A stretch of 64,000 nucleotides of DNA from positions 2,397,028 to 2,461,027 of the forward strand of contig CM030938.1 of assembly GCA_018136815.1 (NCBI GenBank). The letters run 5' to 3'. The position numbers were made by a program, and so were the translations under genes. Position 1 is the stretch's first letter. Each line of letters opens with the position of its first letter. This DNA comes from Isochrysis galbana. Lineage: Eukaryota; Haptophyta; Isochrysidales; Isochrysidaceae. The notes under the pieces are model-generated. The model was not told the DNA's origin and ran no database searches. It saw nothing but the letters and a program-made list of their open reading frames with translations. Below are positions 42,429 to 53,505 of the stretch, in pieces.

Positions 42429-43054
42429 TGCTAGCCCACCAACAGCTCCAGTTGCGCACCTTCACAGCCGGGACGGCGTTTGGCCCACGGGGCTTGGCGG
42501 CCTGTCATTCTAAAGGTATACTCATTTCGTGTCAGTCATACTGTCAATGTGTTCTTCCAAGTTGTAAATGCTTATGACTCGGCCAAATCGTGTACAAAAA
42601 TGCATGCCTGGCCACAGGGGTATGTGTGTGTGGGCCTAACCCTAACCAATTTCTCCTAAAAAAACCTTTTAATATTCTCGCCTCGCGCGTGGCCGTGGGG
42701 TTAACTATTAACTACTGTAGCCACGCCCATTTCCCTTCCTCTCCCTCACTCCCCGCCTTGCGGCGACTCCCCTCGTGCTCTACTTAGGTACTTAGGGGCC
42801 CAGGTTACGGGGGGGGGCTGGGTTGGGCGGGGTGCACCGGCCCCTAGTGGTCAAGTCGCGTTCCGTCAAAAGAGGGCCAGGTGATTTTTTTGTCATCCAT
42901 ATGTGCTTGTTTTCTTTTTAGGTCGCCACAATAATATTATTATTAGGAAGATGAGTACAAAGCTAATCACGCTCCGCCCCCTCTCAACACCCCCAGCTAC
43001 GCGGGCTGAGTTTTCATCTTCTTCGTCTTTTTCTCACATCCCTCTTCCTCGATC
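42429..43054. repeat. Flank, family A repeat (inverted) and TIR-like end
   Basis: 42655-42790 is a minus-strand family A copy. 42853-42885 (aagtcgcgttccgtcaaaag, then agggccagg) matches 15287 and resembles the long-TIR terminus. No other gene. 42429-42580 continues the host sequence interrupted by the hAT-type MITE. Confidence 0.5.
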
Positions 43055-43450
43055 CTATTGTCGATGTCGTTCTGCTAGCAGGCGACGGTGTCGCTTGGCT
43101 GATCTTGGGTGGCGAGGTCCGTGACGCGTGCGAGGACGGCCTTCTTGTTCTCCATGTAGAGTTTGCCAGCTGCTCGGTCGGTGCACTTGCACCATGGGAT
43201 TCGTTTCAGCGTACGCGACCGCCGTGATGTATTCCATGCAGCAGAGGTACGCGACGGCGGCCTCGTCTCCAATGTACTTGGTCTTTGGGATCCTGTCGTA
43301 CTCGTCGGAGTAGTCGCCGACGAGCATGAGGTTTGCCTTGCACCAACGGCCCATGTATGGCTCGATGAGTGGCCACATCGACGGGTAGCGTTCCTTGGCC
43401 AGATCCATGCGAAAGTCGCTTGTGGCATTAGGCCAAGGCGGGTTTGCCAT
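43055..43450 (-). CDS. Second copy of the unknown DLAKERYPSMW protein family
   Basis: From ATG 43450 the protein reads DFRMDLAKERYPSMWPLIEP, RWCKANLMLVGDYSDEY, PKTKYIGDEAAVAYLC and NPMVQVH, collinear with the ORF at 22335-22892. After VHRP the frame departs from the relative. The matching block AAGKLYMENKKAVLARVTDL is found in the next frame, so this copy has one frame disruption near its middle or the assembly carries an indel. It is not flanked by the long TIRs seen around the other copy. Function unknown. Confidence 0.5.
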   Translation of the reverse strand: MANPPWPNATSDFRMDLAKERYPSMWPLIEPYMGRWCKANLMLVGDYSDEYDRIPKTKYIGDEAAVAYLCCMEYITAVAYAETNPMVQVHRPSSWQTLHGEQEGRPRTRHGPRHPRSAKRHRRLLAERHRQ

Positions 43451-43691
43451 TATTCCGGCACTTTTCCTCACATATACGCTCTTAAGGACAGTATACTACT
43501 GGGCGAGAGGCATGATAAAATTCGGAAAGCCTGAAGACGCTCTCTCAGTAGGCAAACCCCGCACCTAAGCGCCCAACGGCCGGACACGCACGCTCAGTTC
43601 TAACGTAGGACGTAGGCCCGAGTCCGGCACTTCTTTCAACTGCTGCGCGCATACATGCGGTATTACCATCTGAAACCTGCACGTTTGTACC
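43451..43691. other. Intergenic, nothing recognised
   Basis: Short spacer without a clear feature. Confidence 0.3.
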
Positions 43692-43780
43692 TTAATAAGG
43701 GGGTCCTTTAAGTAGAATTTATACCGTCCACATGGGGGGAACTTGCCGAAAAAACAACCAAACCTGAGGTTGCAACCTCT
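43692..43780 (+). repeat. MITE-like terminus
   Basis: gggggtcctttaagtagaat to caaacctgaggttgcaacct, the reference copy for the pieces at 36146, 14375 and 300. It abuts a broken IS5-like transposase. Confidence 0.6.
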
Positions 43781-43960
43781 CATGTGAGAGCCTTCACCAC
43801 AGTCCAACTCTCTCCACTGACAACCTGTGCGCAGCAGCTTGAAGAGAAGACTCACCACTTGAGTATCAGTCAGAGCCCTCGGTCTACCGGTGTGTTTTGG
43901 GGCGGCTCTGTCCTGAGCAAACTTCAGAATGAGCCTTTCAGAAATATGAGATAGTTTCAT
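43781..43960 (-). pseudogene. IS5-like transposase N-terminal fragment
   Basis: From ATG 43960 the reading HTGRPRALTDTQVVSLLFKL then LRTGCQWREL matches the N-terminal DUF4096-type domain of IS5/IS4-like transposases (pattern LTDxQ...LRTGCxWR). Coding similarity stops at about 43790, where a repeat terminus begins; the DDE catalytic domain is absent. Eukaryotic IS5-like transposases exist (ISL2EU/Harbinger kin), so this need not be bacterial DNA. It is a candidate source for the MITE-like termini dispersed in this window. Confidence 0.5.
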
Positions 43961-44639
43961 TTCACATGTAATTAACTCACAAAATAGTTTCGTTACACGT
44001 CTGTAGTTTCTTCTTGATGCCCGGGTCGATGGCTATGAGCTTGACATCTGCGGTCTCAAATACACCCATTCTGCTCCATTTCATGAACGTGCCGTGCACC
44101 GTGCTGTATCCCGATCCCAGAGACCTCCATGGCGCTCCAGTCCACAAAAACACATCCTGTCCAACATCTGGTTCAAATCAGCTCTTGGTCTTAGGTAGTA
44201 GAGAATTTACAGCGGAAGTGATTGCTCCACGCGCCCTGATATCCATCGTAGTGTTGCCATGTTACGGGTGAAAAATTTTCGCACACACCCTAAGGCGAGC
44301 CCCAGGGGGGGAAGTGCGTGCTCGCTGCCTTTCAGTGGCGGACACTGAGCACGGGAGGCGGGCAGAGGCAGCTCTGCAGGAAGGCGCTCGAGGCGCGCGG
44401 TGGCGGCGGGGGGGGCGGAGACGGAGAGGGAGGCGGCGGTGGAGGCGAGATCCGCGGCGAGGGGTCGGTGGGAGGCGCCGAGGGCTGAGGCGATGGGCTG
44501 GGAGGGTACGGCTCCACCGTCTCCGCCTCCACCGTCTCCGCCTCCACCGTCCCCGCCGCCGCCGTCGCCGCCTCCACCCTCGCCACCGCCGCCGTCTCAA
44601 CCACCGCCATCGCCGCCGGAGCGGGATTATGGGACGGCG
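43961..44639. other. Intergenic with poly-proline-coding low complexity
   Basis: 44400-44640 consists of ccgccgtctcc/ccacc-type repeats, open in several frames and not credible as a gene by itself. Nothing recognised at 43970-44260. Confidence 0.35.
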
Positions 44640-45345
44640 CGGTCGTAGGCGCCAAGACAGAATTTGTGCTTGTCGAACACGCGATGACTACTGGCTCGTG
44701 GGCAGAGGGCCGTTCGATCGAGCCGGCAGCTGACGCGGCCGTGAAGGAGTCGTAGGTGGTTGCTTGCGGGAATAAATATGTCTGAGAGGTCATAGTAGAA
44801 GTCGGGTCTGACAGCTTCTACCATCGAGTGCGAGGGACGAGAAGAGAGACGGAGGTTCGGAGGCCCACAACGCGCGGCGTTGGAGGGTAGGGCCGAGGCT
44901 AGCTAGCGAGCTAGAGGAAGAGAGAGAAGGAGAATGAGAGCTTCTTAGGTCCAAGGTAGACACGAGAGACTACAACGCAGGGACTCAAAAAGACCCCTCG
45001 TCACACAGACACACACGAACTAAACCAAACAGGGCGAAAACTAACCACACTCAGGGCGGACTGTCAAGCGTCGGCACCAAGGCAACTCATCGGCGCACAG
45101 ACATGCGAAACAGAGAAGTCGGAACAACGAGAGCAGACCTCGCGGTGGAGCTACCGCCGATATACGAAGAGAAGACGGAAGACTACAACCGATGCATGAA
45201 GAGAAGACGGAAGACAGTCGTGGAACGTTTGATGACATCGAAAGAAAGTAAGAGAAGGGGTAGAATGTCGCCGACGAGACCTTGAGGCTTAAAATAAACC
45301 ACCGGTTAGAAGTAAAAGTCTGTCATCGTATGGAATACGACACCT
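44640..45345 (-). repeat. Dispersed repeat family E, copy 1 (possible retroelement 5' end)
   Basis: Homologous to 60480-61180 over about 650 bp. On the minus strand both start TGTCGTATTCCATACGATGA and run through a leader into an ORF beginning VRPDFYYDLSDIF with TAASAAGSIERPSA. Sequence similarity stops at the same point outside (…aatacgaca). A start with TG and a leader before a Gag-like ORF suggests the 5' end of an LTR-type element, but no pol motif is seen. Broken. Confidence 0.55.
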
Positions 45346-45952
45346 TCCTCCTATGCCTCCGGGCGGCCCGTTAGACTGTTGTTGTGACGCGGGTGCCTCG
45401 TCATTGGTGGGTTGTCTTTCGCTTATGGTGTTCTTGTTTCCGTGAGGGGTTCATTCGGGGAGGGAGGTGTGCCCCGACCTCAGCGAGTCTCTCGGCAAGG
45501 CCGAGTGCTGTCGCCACGAGGCCGAGGTTGTCGTTCATTTTCAGCTTGCCCTTGGCGTCCTCTATAATAAAGATAGGTGTGCTGAGCTCTGACGGTTTTT
45601 TGATTGCTTAGGTTTTCTGCCCCGGGCCGCCGTGCGAGTGCGCACTAGGCGATGAGGGTTTAGCGGGGCAAGGCCCCTCACCAGGGTAGTGAACCTTATC
45701 AGCGTGGATTCTAGAACTGGTATATCACAAGAAGACTTTTTATGAGAAATTTTGAGGCGAATTTCAAAAATCAGCGGCGATTTCCTCGTATAAGGGGTTC
45801 TGAGGTTTTGGGCCCTCCCACCGAGATTTTAGAGGGGGTTTGCGGTCTCCGGGGCACCTTCACCCGTCGGGAGATGGCGGCTCGACGGGAAAATCGATAA
45901 AAACGCTAAAACGCGTTCGTCTTGTGGGGACCTTCGAAAAATGATAACATAA
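45346..45952. other. Intergenic, nothing recognised
   Basis: No family or repeat partner found. Short ORFs only. Confidence 0.3.
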
Positions 45953-47300
45953 ATGCCTCCTCTCGTCGCCAGAGACGCCGTCGCTACCTCTTTCGTCGTT
46001 CCCCCAACAACCACTTCCCCCCTCTGTCCCCTTCCCCTCCCTTCTCTCCTTCTTCCCCGAGGCCCTCGCTCGCCGAGGGGAAGAGCGCGGGCGGAGTGCT
46101 TTCCCCTTTCGCCCTCTACTTCTGCCTCATTCCACTCTCCCCTCCCCGCCCTGTCCTATCTCTCTCTCTCTCTCTTCCCCCTCACCCAGCCGGTCATCAT
46201 CTCGACTCTCTACTCTCTCCCCGCGCCCTTTGCCCTTTCTCGTTCTCGCTTTTCCTTTGATTCCTAAAGTGGACTTGCCCATGCCTCCTCTCGTCGCCAG
46301 AGACGCCGTCGCTACCTCTTTCGTCCCCAACAACCACTTCCCCCCTCCGTCCCCCGTCCCCCCCTCTCTCCTTCTTCCCCGAGGCCCTCGCTCGCCGAGA
46401 GGAAGGAAGAGCGCGGGCGGAGTGCTTTCCCCTTTCGCCCTCTGCTTCTGCCTCTTTCCACTCTCCCCTCCCCGCCCTGTCCTGTCTCTCTCTCTCTCTC
46501 TCTCTTCCCCCCTCACCCAGCCGGTCATCATCTCTACTCTCCCCGCGCCCTTTCTCCTTCTCGCTTTTCCTTTGATTCCTAAAGTGGACTTGCCCATGCC
46601 TCCTCTCGTCGCCAGAGACGCCGTCGCTACCTCTTTCGTCCCCAACAACCACTTCCCCCCTCCGTCCCCCGTCCCCCCTCTCTCCTTCTTCCCCGAGGCC
46701 CTCGCTCGCCGAGAGGAAGGAAGAGCGCGGGCGGAGTGCTTTCCCCTTTCGCCCTCTGCTTCTGCCTCTTTCCACTCTCCCCTCCCCGCCCTGTCCTGTC
46801 TCTCTCTCTCTCTCTCTCTCTCTTCCCCCCTCACCCAGCCGGTCATCATCTCTACTCTCCCCGCGCCCTTTCTCCTTCTCGCTTTTCCTTTGATTCCTAA
46901 AGTGGACTTGCCCATGCCTCCTCTCTTCGCCAGAGACACCGTCGCTACCTCTTTCGTCCCCAACAACCACTTCCCCCTCCGTCCCCCGTCCCCCCCTCTC
47001 TCCTTCTTCCCCGAGGCCCTCGCTCGCCGAGGGGAAGGAAGAGCGCCGCGGGCGGAGTGCTTTCCCCTTTCGCCCTCTGCTTCTGCCTCTTTCCACTCTC
47101 CCCTCCCCGCCCTGTCCTGTCTCTCTCTCTCTCTCTTCCCCCCTCACCCAGCCGGTCATCATCTCTACTCTCCCCGCGCCCTTTCTTCTTCTCGCTTTTC
47201 CTTTGATTCCTAAAGTGGACTTGCCCATGCCTCCTCTCGTCGCCAGAAACGCCGTCGCTACCTCCCTCCGTACCCCGTACCCCCCCTTCTCTCCTTCCCC
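45953..47300. repeat. Tandem array, about 4.3 units of 313-328 bp
   Basis: The phrase atgcctcctctcgtcgccag begins units at 45953, 46281, 46596, 46914 (one-base variant) and 47227 (last unit partial). Each unit has a CT microsatellite of variable length. Because several unit lengths are multiples of three, long ORFs run through on both strands (Pro/Leu-rich plus, Arg/Glu-rich minus); these are likely artefacts. The array ends about 160 bp upstream of the large amidotransferase-like gene, so it may form part of its upstream region. Confidence 0.9.
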
Positions 47301-47463
47301 GAGGCCCTCGCTCGCTTCATCGTCTCCCTCTCTTCGCGGGCAATCCCCCCACCCCCACTTCCACACTTGCGCCTGCTGACTTGCCTCTTTCTCTCTAGCC
47401 TGCTGGTGCTTGACTGACTACCGCGTCCAACACCATTTACCACATCCAGCCTCTGCGCCAAAC

Positions 47464-50400
47464 ATGCTCCCGCTTCTCGTTGGACTCATCGCTGGCCGCA
47501 TCCTCGCAACTCTTCTGCACGAGGGAGCACATGCTATCACAGCGTACCTAGTCGGCCTTCAGCCCATCATCAAATTCGGATGGGTTGTTTCCTCGACAAC
47601 ATTGAGGTCCGCAATCCACCCGTGGACTCGTTTCGTTATCCAACACTCAGGCTGGGTCTGCAGCTGCGCATTGGCTGTTGTTGCCTCACAGACCTCTACT
47701 CTAGTTGGTCAAAGCGCTCAAGCAATCATTCTGGCATTTTGGATCACTGCACTTGATGCCGTTTCCAGCGATGCTCTTGGCTGTGTTCCATTTTGTGTAC
47801 GCAAACCTCCCAGCAGCAAGGGAGCACGTGAATCGGCAACCTTCTATTGTGGGAACTTCGGCCTCTTGCTCCTCGAGGCGACGCACTCAGACAAGATGCG
47901 TGACATTCTGGCCAAGATGATTCGCATCACCATGATGCGTGGAGCGCAGTCTGCGGGCATTGTCACCTATCAGAGTCAGAAGAAGACGCTCATGGTCGGA
48001 AAACGCTTCCGTGTGGTCAACTTAAAGCGGACAGACCTCTGTGAGCTGCTGCTTAAGAAATGCGGGTCGGCGCTTCGAGCAAAGAATATAACCGCACCGC
48101 AGCTCTTCCAGGGGCACACGCGTTTTGCTACAAGCTCGATTGCACAGCTGCCGGGGTGCCATCCTCATCGATGGAGCCCACCAATGCACTGCAAGCGTTG
48201 GAAGTTGGACATGACCTGCAAGTGGAGCGTGGAGGACGCGAACCTCGAGAACTTCATCACACACAACGGTGATTTGGACGCATTCAGATTGCATGGCGTC
48301 ACATATCAGCTTGCAGAAGTGCAAAAGCTGCTCGCAGCTCTTCTCCACGTGCCATGCGCAACAACTACAGATTCGCTCGCAATCGCTGGTCTCTTAGACG
48401 TGCTCAATACGGCTGGTGTTTGGACCGCCTCTGTTCGGTACGGCTACATCTACGGAGCACTTGCGCACAGAGGCGATCTTTTGGGCATCCTTGATGAGTT
48501 CTGGAGTGTTCGCACCCTTGGCGCAGTGTCCGCTGTTTTTGAGGAAACCTGGACTGCTCTTCTGAAGGATGTCGGCGAAGTCGTTGAGCAAGAAGGCCGC
48601 ACGAGTATGCTTGTGCATGCGGCCTCTGAAGTGCTTGGCGAGGCCGGAGCCGACTGGCTGTTCGGTCTGCGTACTCCTAAGAGAGGCCGTCGCTCCTGGT
48701 TTGATAGCAGTCGACACTCGCCTCGGGCTTCGAAGGACTCTGGTGATGACGAGCTCAAGGACGAGACGCTCTTCCTGGGGTCACCCGATCGACGAGCAGC
48801 AGCATTGGAGGATGCGATGGTTACAACGATGCTCGAAAGGACTGGCGCCGAAAGACTCAGGAAGATTGCCCACGGATTGGTAAGACTTTGCCATCACTGT
48901 TGTTTCAATACTTGCGGGAACTCGAGGTGGTAGCATCCCCGCAGAACTCAGGAAGGAGGTGTGGGTAAGCGCAAGCTGGCTCCCTTGTCCTCTCAGGATT
49001 CAAACTGCGCAACAGAGGCGGGGCACTCAATGTCGCCACTCGAGAGCTTTGTGCGCTCTGCTGTCAAAGCATTCTTTGAGCAAAAGCTTGTGAAGGCGGC
49101 TAGGCAGCTTCTCGAAGGGGCAATAGGATCCTTTGGCCTCGTGCTCACCTCCTCCATTCACGCACAGCGTGAACTCGTCATTGCGGCTCGTGCGCAAACA
49201 ATGTCCGTCGCCTTCTATCCAAAGCTTGGGTTGCTCGCCTGGGGATCAGAGGCGAGCGCGACGAAAGCAGCCCTTGGCACTGCTTCTGCAGAGACTGCTG
49301 ATGTTCTAGAAGGTTTTAGGTACGATCTTGACGACGTAAAAGGCGAGCTTATCCGCATCACGTGGGACGACGAGGTGCCAGAGAAGGCCGAATCTGCGCA
49401 TGCCGAGGGATCACTCGTCCGGAGTCGGGGAAGGATACCGTCCTGGGGAGATGTTTCCGGCGTTGAATTATTCCGTTATGGCAAACACGGCGTCGTGCGC
49501 GTGGCTCACTACATAGAGAAGCCAACAGGTGCGCTAGCGAGTGCCTCAACCTGCTGTGCCATAGGCACGTATTCCTTTGACCTCATGCCTGCATACCCGG
49601 GATACACCGTGCTCGTAGGCTTGAGGTCGCCCTTCTTAAATCGTGTTGTCTGGTTTCGCAATGGTGAGCACTCAATGAAGGAAGAGGCAAGCTTGCTGAC
49701 AAATAAAGGCACGAGCTCGTCCTCATTGGACCCTGTCGGGCAAGACATTGCAGACATCCCATATATTCTCCGCAAGATCCAAGATGACTGGAACGATCGC
49801 AGTTCCGTATCGAGGAACCGACATACAGCATTCACTTTCTTCGAGTTGCTTCGCACTCGCATCCAGAAGTATGACTCTGGGACGCACGATGGTTCCATCG
49901 ATGTGCTTTTGACGGGTTGCGAGGTGTCACTGTGGGCTGCGGAGCAGTTCGCCTCGGATTTCCTTCGCGTGTTCCCACGGCTCAATATTGTATGTCTATC
50001 CGCCAACAAATTGCTTGGCCAATTTGGTCAGACGTACCCAGTACCGTCCACGGGCTTTCCATTCAACCAGGTAAGATATACAATGCTGCTCTTTATCTAG
50101 CTCCAAGACAAAAGCTAGCTTCTATCATCTGTGCTAGCTACTTGGCCAGCCTAGCTGCTGCGAGAAGCTAGCTTCGCCCGAGGTGGCTCATCCCTACTAA
50201 TGCTCCCTTGATGTGCTTTTTTGCAGAGCTCCCATCCGCTGATCAACACAATCTGTCTCTTCGTCTCTCACTCGGGCGGCACCTTCGCCACAGTCAATGC
50301 GTGCAACGTGCTAAAGGGCTTTTCGCGACATCTTTTTGCGGTGACCTCCGACTCGGATAACCAGATCGCTCGCGTGGTACGCGAGACGCAGGGCTCCTCA

Positions 50401-52501
50401 AAGACCTTGGGGCCTTCCTCGGGGCAGCACCACTCATACGTGTTCACTACCTTCTGCGGGAAAAGACCCGCTGAGGCTGTCTCATTGACACTTGCAGCCA
50501 CACATCAAGTCTTGACTCAGCTGCTGTTGTACACCATGTTCTGCGCGAGCTCATTCGGGAAGTTGTCATGCACAAGCTATCGTTTGGAATTCACGTCGCA
50601 GCAGGTAATGGATCTTGACGGTCTCAACCATCATTGCTTGGATGTGCTTGAGACGATGATCCATGGCTCTCCATCCACTCAAGCGCGTGACTCGACCACT
50701 CTTCCCCCATTGAGCCGTGCCTCGTCCCGAGACGGTGCCCAAATACTTGTAAAGAGCAAAATCCGCGATGAACTCCTTGGGCAAGGCCATCGGTGGTCGC
50801 AGCATATTCTTGAGGGACCCATCTCATGGGTGATGAGGTGAGTTCGTCTCCCCTACTCCGGACAAAAACACCGCTCCACGAAGGGATTCTGTGTTGCAGC
50901 TTGCCATAAAGTTGTGTCCTTGTCTAAGAGCACCCGCCCTCCTTCGTACAGCGCCGTGTACATCCTACTCACTGTAATCTCGGGGTACACACCGCTACGG
51001 CTGGTAGTTTTCGGTATTAATCTACGCTTTGCTGGTCTTTGGGCGATGCTTGTCGGAGCATCCTCCGCGGTCGGTGCTTTCGATGCGCTTATCTACATGT
51101 TCTTACCCATCTGGACTACAATTCTTCTGCGGCTTGTACAACGCCGACCTTGGCTGCATCGGATTGCGGGCCGATCCATTCTGATTGGCGACATTCCATG
51201 GGTCGCACAATCCTTGGAAGCCTTCGTCTCCAAGTGCTTCGCGCTCTCCTACTCGATTTCTACCGTCAATGTCCATTCGGCTAACCCGGTTGATCACTTG
51301 CTGCATCGACATACACATCGGGTGGTGCGTGGATCCCTCCTCGCAGTCGGCCGGCCAGATGGGAGGCTGAGCGCGCTTGCTTCTACTGAAAGCGCAGTCT
51401 GCTTGGCGGTCGACCAAGCATCATCCATACAGACCTTTGGCGTCACCTGCGAATCGTTCACGCTTGGCCACAATCCACATGCACTAGCCTCGACACAAAA
51501 AGACATTCATATTCCCACGGCGCGCCGTCAGGTACGCTAGGTTCCCCGCCCGTGTACACTAGCAACTCGTCAGTTGCTCTCCGCTTTCAACATCGCTTCT
51601 TGCATTCCTGCTATCGCGGGAGCCAAACAAGCTTTCTCTCCACTAATAAATCACCGTGCCCGAGCGCTCGCCAAGAATCCCTTTGATGTCCTCGTCGCGC
51701 AGTTCGTCTCTGAATACGCCATCTCGTCGTATGCACGAGTTGGGGGAAGAGTGCAGGCGGGCATGTCGGCCGCTGCAATGCTCTCCATACTGTCTTCCCT
51801 TGGTGGCAATTTTTTCAAGGACCTGCCACATACTTTGTCCGCTAGCTCTTCGATGGCGACTTCGGTTCATAGCCCTACGCGAGGATCAACGGCAATGGTG
51901 CCCGGCGAGATCGACGAGCTGAATGTGGAGCAGCTCGACGTTGAGCCTATTGAGCCCTTCATAGGCATATGGATGGCGGATGACAAAGAAGTCGCAAACC
52001 TGTCGGCTGATGAACAGCTTGTGCGTCAAAACCATCTTCAGGAATTGTACGAAGGACGCATCGCCTCACTAGAGTGCTTTGTGGCTTTCTTGGTACTGTT
52101 CCACAACATGGCGAAACAAGTGCAGGTGCGCGCAATTTCGCCTGCGAAATGAATGTAGTGCCCGTGTCCGTAAATGTATGAAGGGCCCTCCGTCTATTGG
52201 CTTCCCGCAGGATTGGTGGGCATTTTGGTCGTTCGGACTCCTCAAGTATGACATGTCTCGCACACAGTCGATCATGCGGATAGCTTCCACTGCCTCCCCG
52301 ATCTCTGGAGCAGAGGTCCGTCAAAAAATGCTTGAACACAAGGAGAGGACCTCCAGGGCATACGCCGTCCAATATATTCAAATGATGTGGCGCATGCAAC
52401 GCATGGCTCGAGGGCTGATAGCGGCCGCACAAAGCAGTCGCGAGCGTCGACCTATCTCTGCTATCCCCTCTGCTTCACATGCTTACGACAGCATCGTTTG
52501 A
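47464..52501 (+). CDS. Large membrane protein: M50-like + class II glutaminase + SIS
   Basis: Six exons are inferred: 47464-48879, 48952 (or 48997)-50070, 50227-50837, 50931-51531, 51574-52125 and 52211-52501, giving about 1529 residues. Most junctions are phase 0 with gt-ag; the third intron (50838-50930) is the least certain. Residues 1-115 are hydrophobic with HEGAH (19-23) in LLHEGAHAITAYLVG and a later LD (D98), like M50 membrane metalloproteases. A glutamine amidotransferase class II domain follows: FYCGNFG (C129), MRGAQSAGIVTYQ, GHTRFATSS, ITHNGDLDAF, TTTDSLAIAG and later GAIGSFGLVL...ELVIAARA. These match GlmS landmarks (CGIVG, YDSAGIA, GHTRWAT, HNG, TDT). A SIS domain follows (LLTGCEVSLWAAEQFASDF, VSHSGGTFATV), and LGQGHRWSQHILEG resembles GlmS LGRG..ATALEG. 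Then come membrane helices (VYILLTVISGYTPLRLVVFG, FDALIYMFLPIWTTILL) and an IQ-like tail (VQYIQMMWRMQRMARG). Whether it makes an amino sugar is unknown, and the M50-like activity is unproven. The domain order is unlike any protein I know. Confidence 0.8.
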
Positions 52502-52584
52502 AGTCAAGGTCCATTGAAGAAGCAATTCATCGGGAGCGCGCCACTCTTATCCTTCACTCTCATCTCCCATCATGCAAACGAATT

Positions 52585-52920
52585 TTTTTAATATTCTCTC
52601 CGCAAACGCGGCCGCGGACCCACTATTTTTTTCACGCAGCAAACTTTCTACACCCCCACTCCCGGGGCCCTTCTCCCCCCGCCACCAGGCGATTCCCCCC
52701 GTGCACTACTAGGGGGATGGGGGTGAAGGGCTTAGATATGATCCGGTGCCAAACCCCCCCCCCCCCCCCCCAGGGGATCCATTCTCCCCTTCCTCTGATG
52801 CCTTCTGGGCTGGCGGCGGCCTCAGTCCCGACTTAACCTGTGTAAACAGGTGTGGGACTAACCTATTAACCTATTTTTCGGTGGGCGGAGCTCTCGCTCG
52901 CGCCCCCCCCCTTCTCCGCG
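52585..52920 (-). repeat. Inverted copy of the 12.0-12.3 kb GC-rich repeat
   Basis: caaacgaatttttttaatat, then cactactagggggatggggg and tttttcggtgggcggagctc are reverse complements of 12310-12000. The repeat begins about 85 bp after the stop of the large gene. Confidence 0.7.
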
Positions 52921-53505
52921 CCCTCTAAAGCCTTACAGGTTACAGGCCAAATGGATACTAAACTACCTCGACGCGAGGCAAGCGCAATGGAAGATGGAAG
53001 CAGGTATTAGACATTAGACGCCTTGTTCAGCCGCACGAACTTGGGCAGGGCGGTGGTAGTGACCACCCTACCCGCCCACAAACTGACCGATAGCATAAGA
53101 GGGACGAGCAAACTCCCCAATTTCTGGAAGCAAGCGCTTAATACCATACGTAGTCTGAAGCTCACACCCCTAAGAACCAGTAGATAAGGTATCCTCTCGC
53201 AACCAATATGGCATAACCTAACCCACTTACGCCCCGCAATAACCGCAATAAACCCACCATGGGCGGAACTATGGAGCAAGCTCGAATGCAATACCGTCCA
53301 TAACATATTCAAAGACTATGAAGGCGGTAGTGCCAAACCCTTGGGTGTTTGGGTGTGAACCGGTTAGCACATAACACTCTAACTGGTTCACTGCCTTACA
53401 TACCAGCAATGTGCTGAGAAGATTGCAGAGCCTCTGCCGACCCCAGGTAACTCGGGCATCCTCGCATGACTCCGCCGCCTCCATTGCCACAACATTCGCC
53501 ATTCT
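52921..53505 (-). mobile_element. LINE reverse-transcriptase fragment
   Basis: Minus-strand readings include IPYLLVLRGVSFRLRMVLSA and SLWAGRVVTTTALPKFVRLN. These resemble the end of LINE reverse transcriptases (YLG..., then LSLAGRV...S.LLPK-L). The upstream minus-strand ORF (53502-53269) may be further ORF2 sequence, without motifs. No endonuclease is visible. Moderate to low certainty; possibly the same family as 39563-39928. Confidence 0.42.

Noticed and set aside
44332-44793. Proline-rich minus-strand ORF
   Set aside because: Its N-terminal part is the family E repeat and the rest is simple-sequence proline coding.
45953-47300. Repeat array as CRISPR or as a 300-residue protein gene
   Set aside because: Units are about 315 bp head-to-tail with no unique spacers. 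The ORFs on both strands follow the period and are low complexity.
47464-52501. Plain GlmS (glucosamine-6-phosphate synthase) call
   Set aside because: The N-terminal extension, large inserts, membrane helices and tail are foreign to GlmS, and the second SIS is only partly recognisable; a functional name would overstate the evidence.
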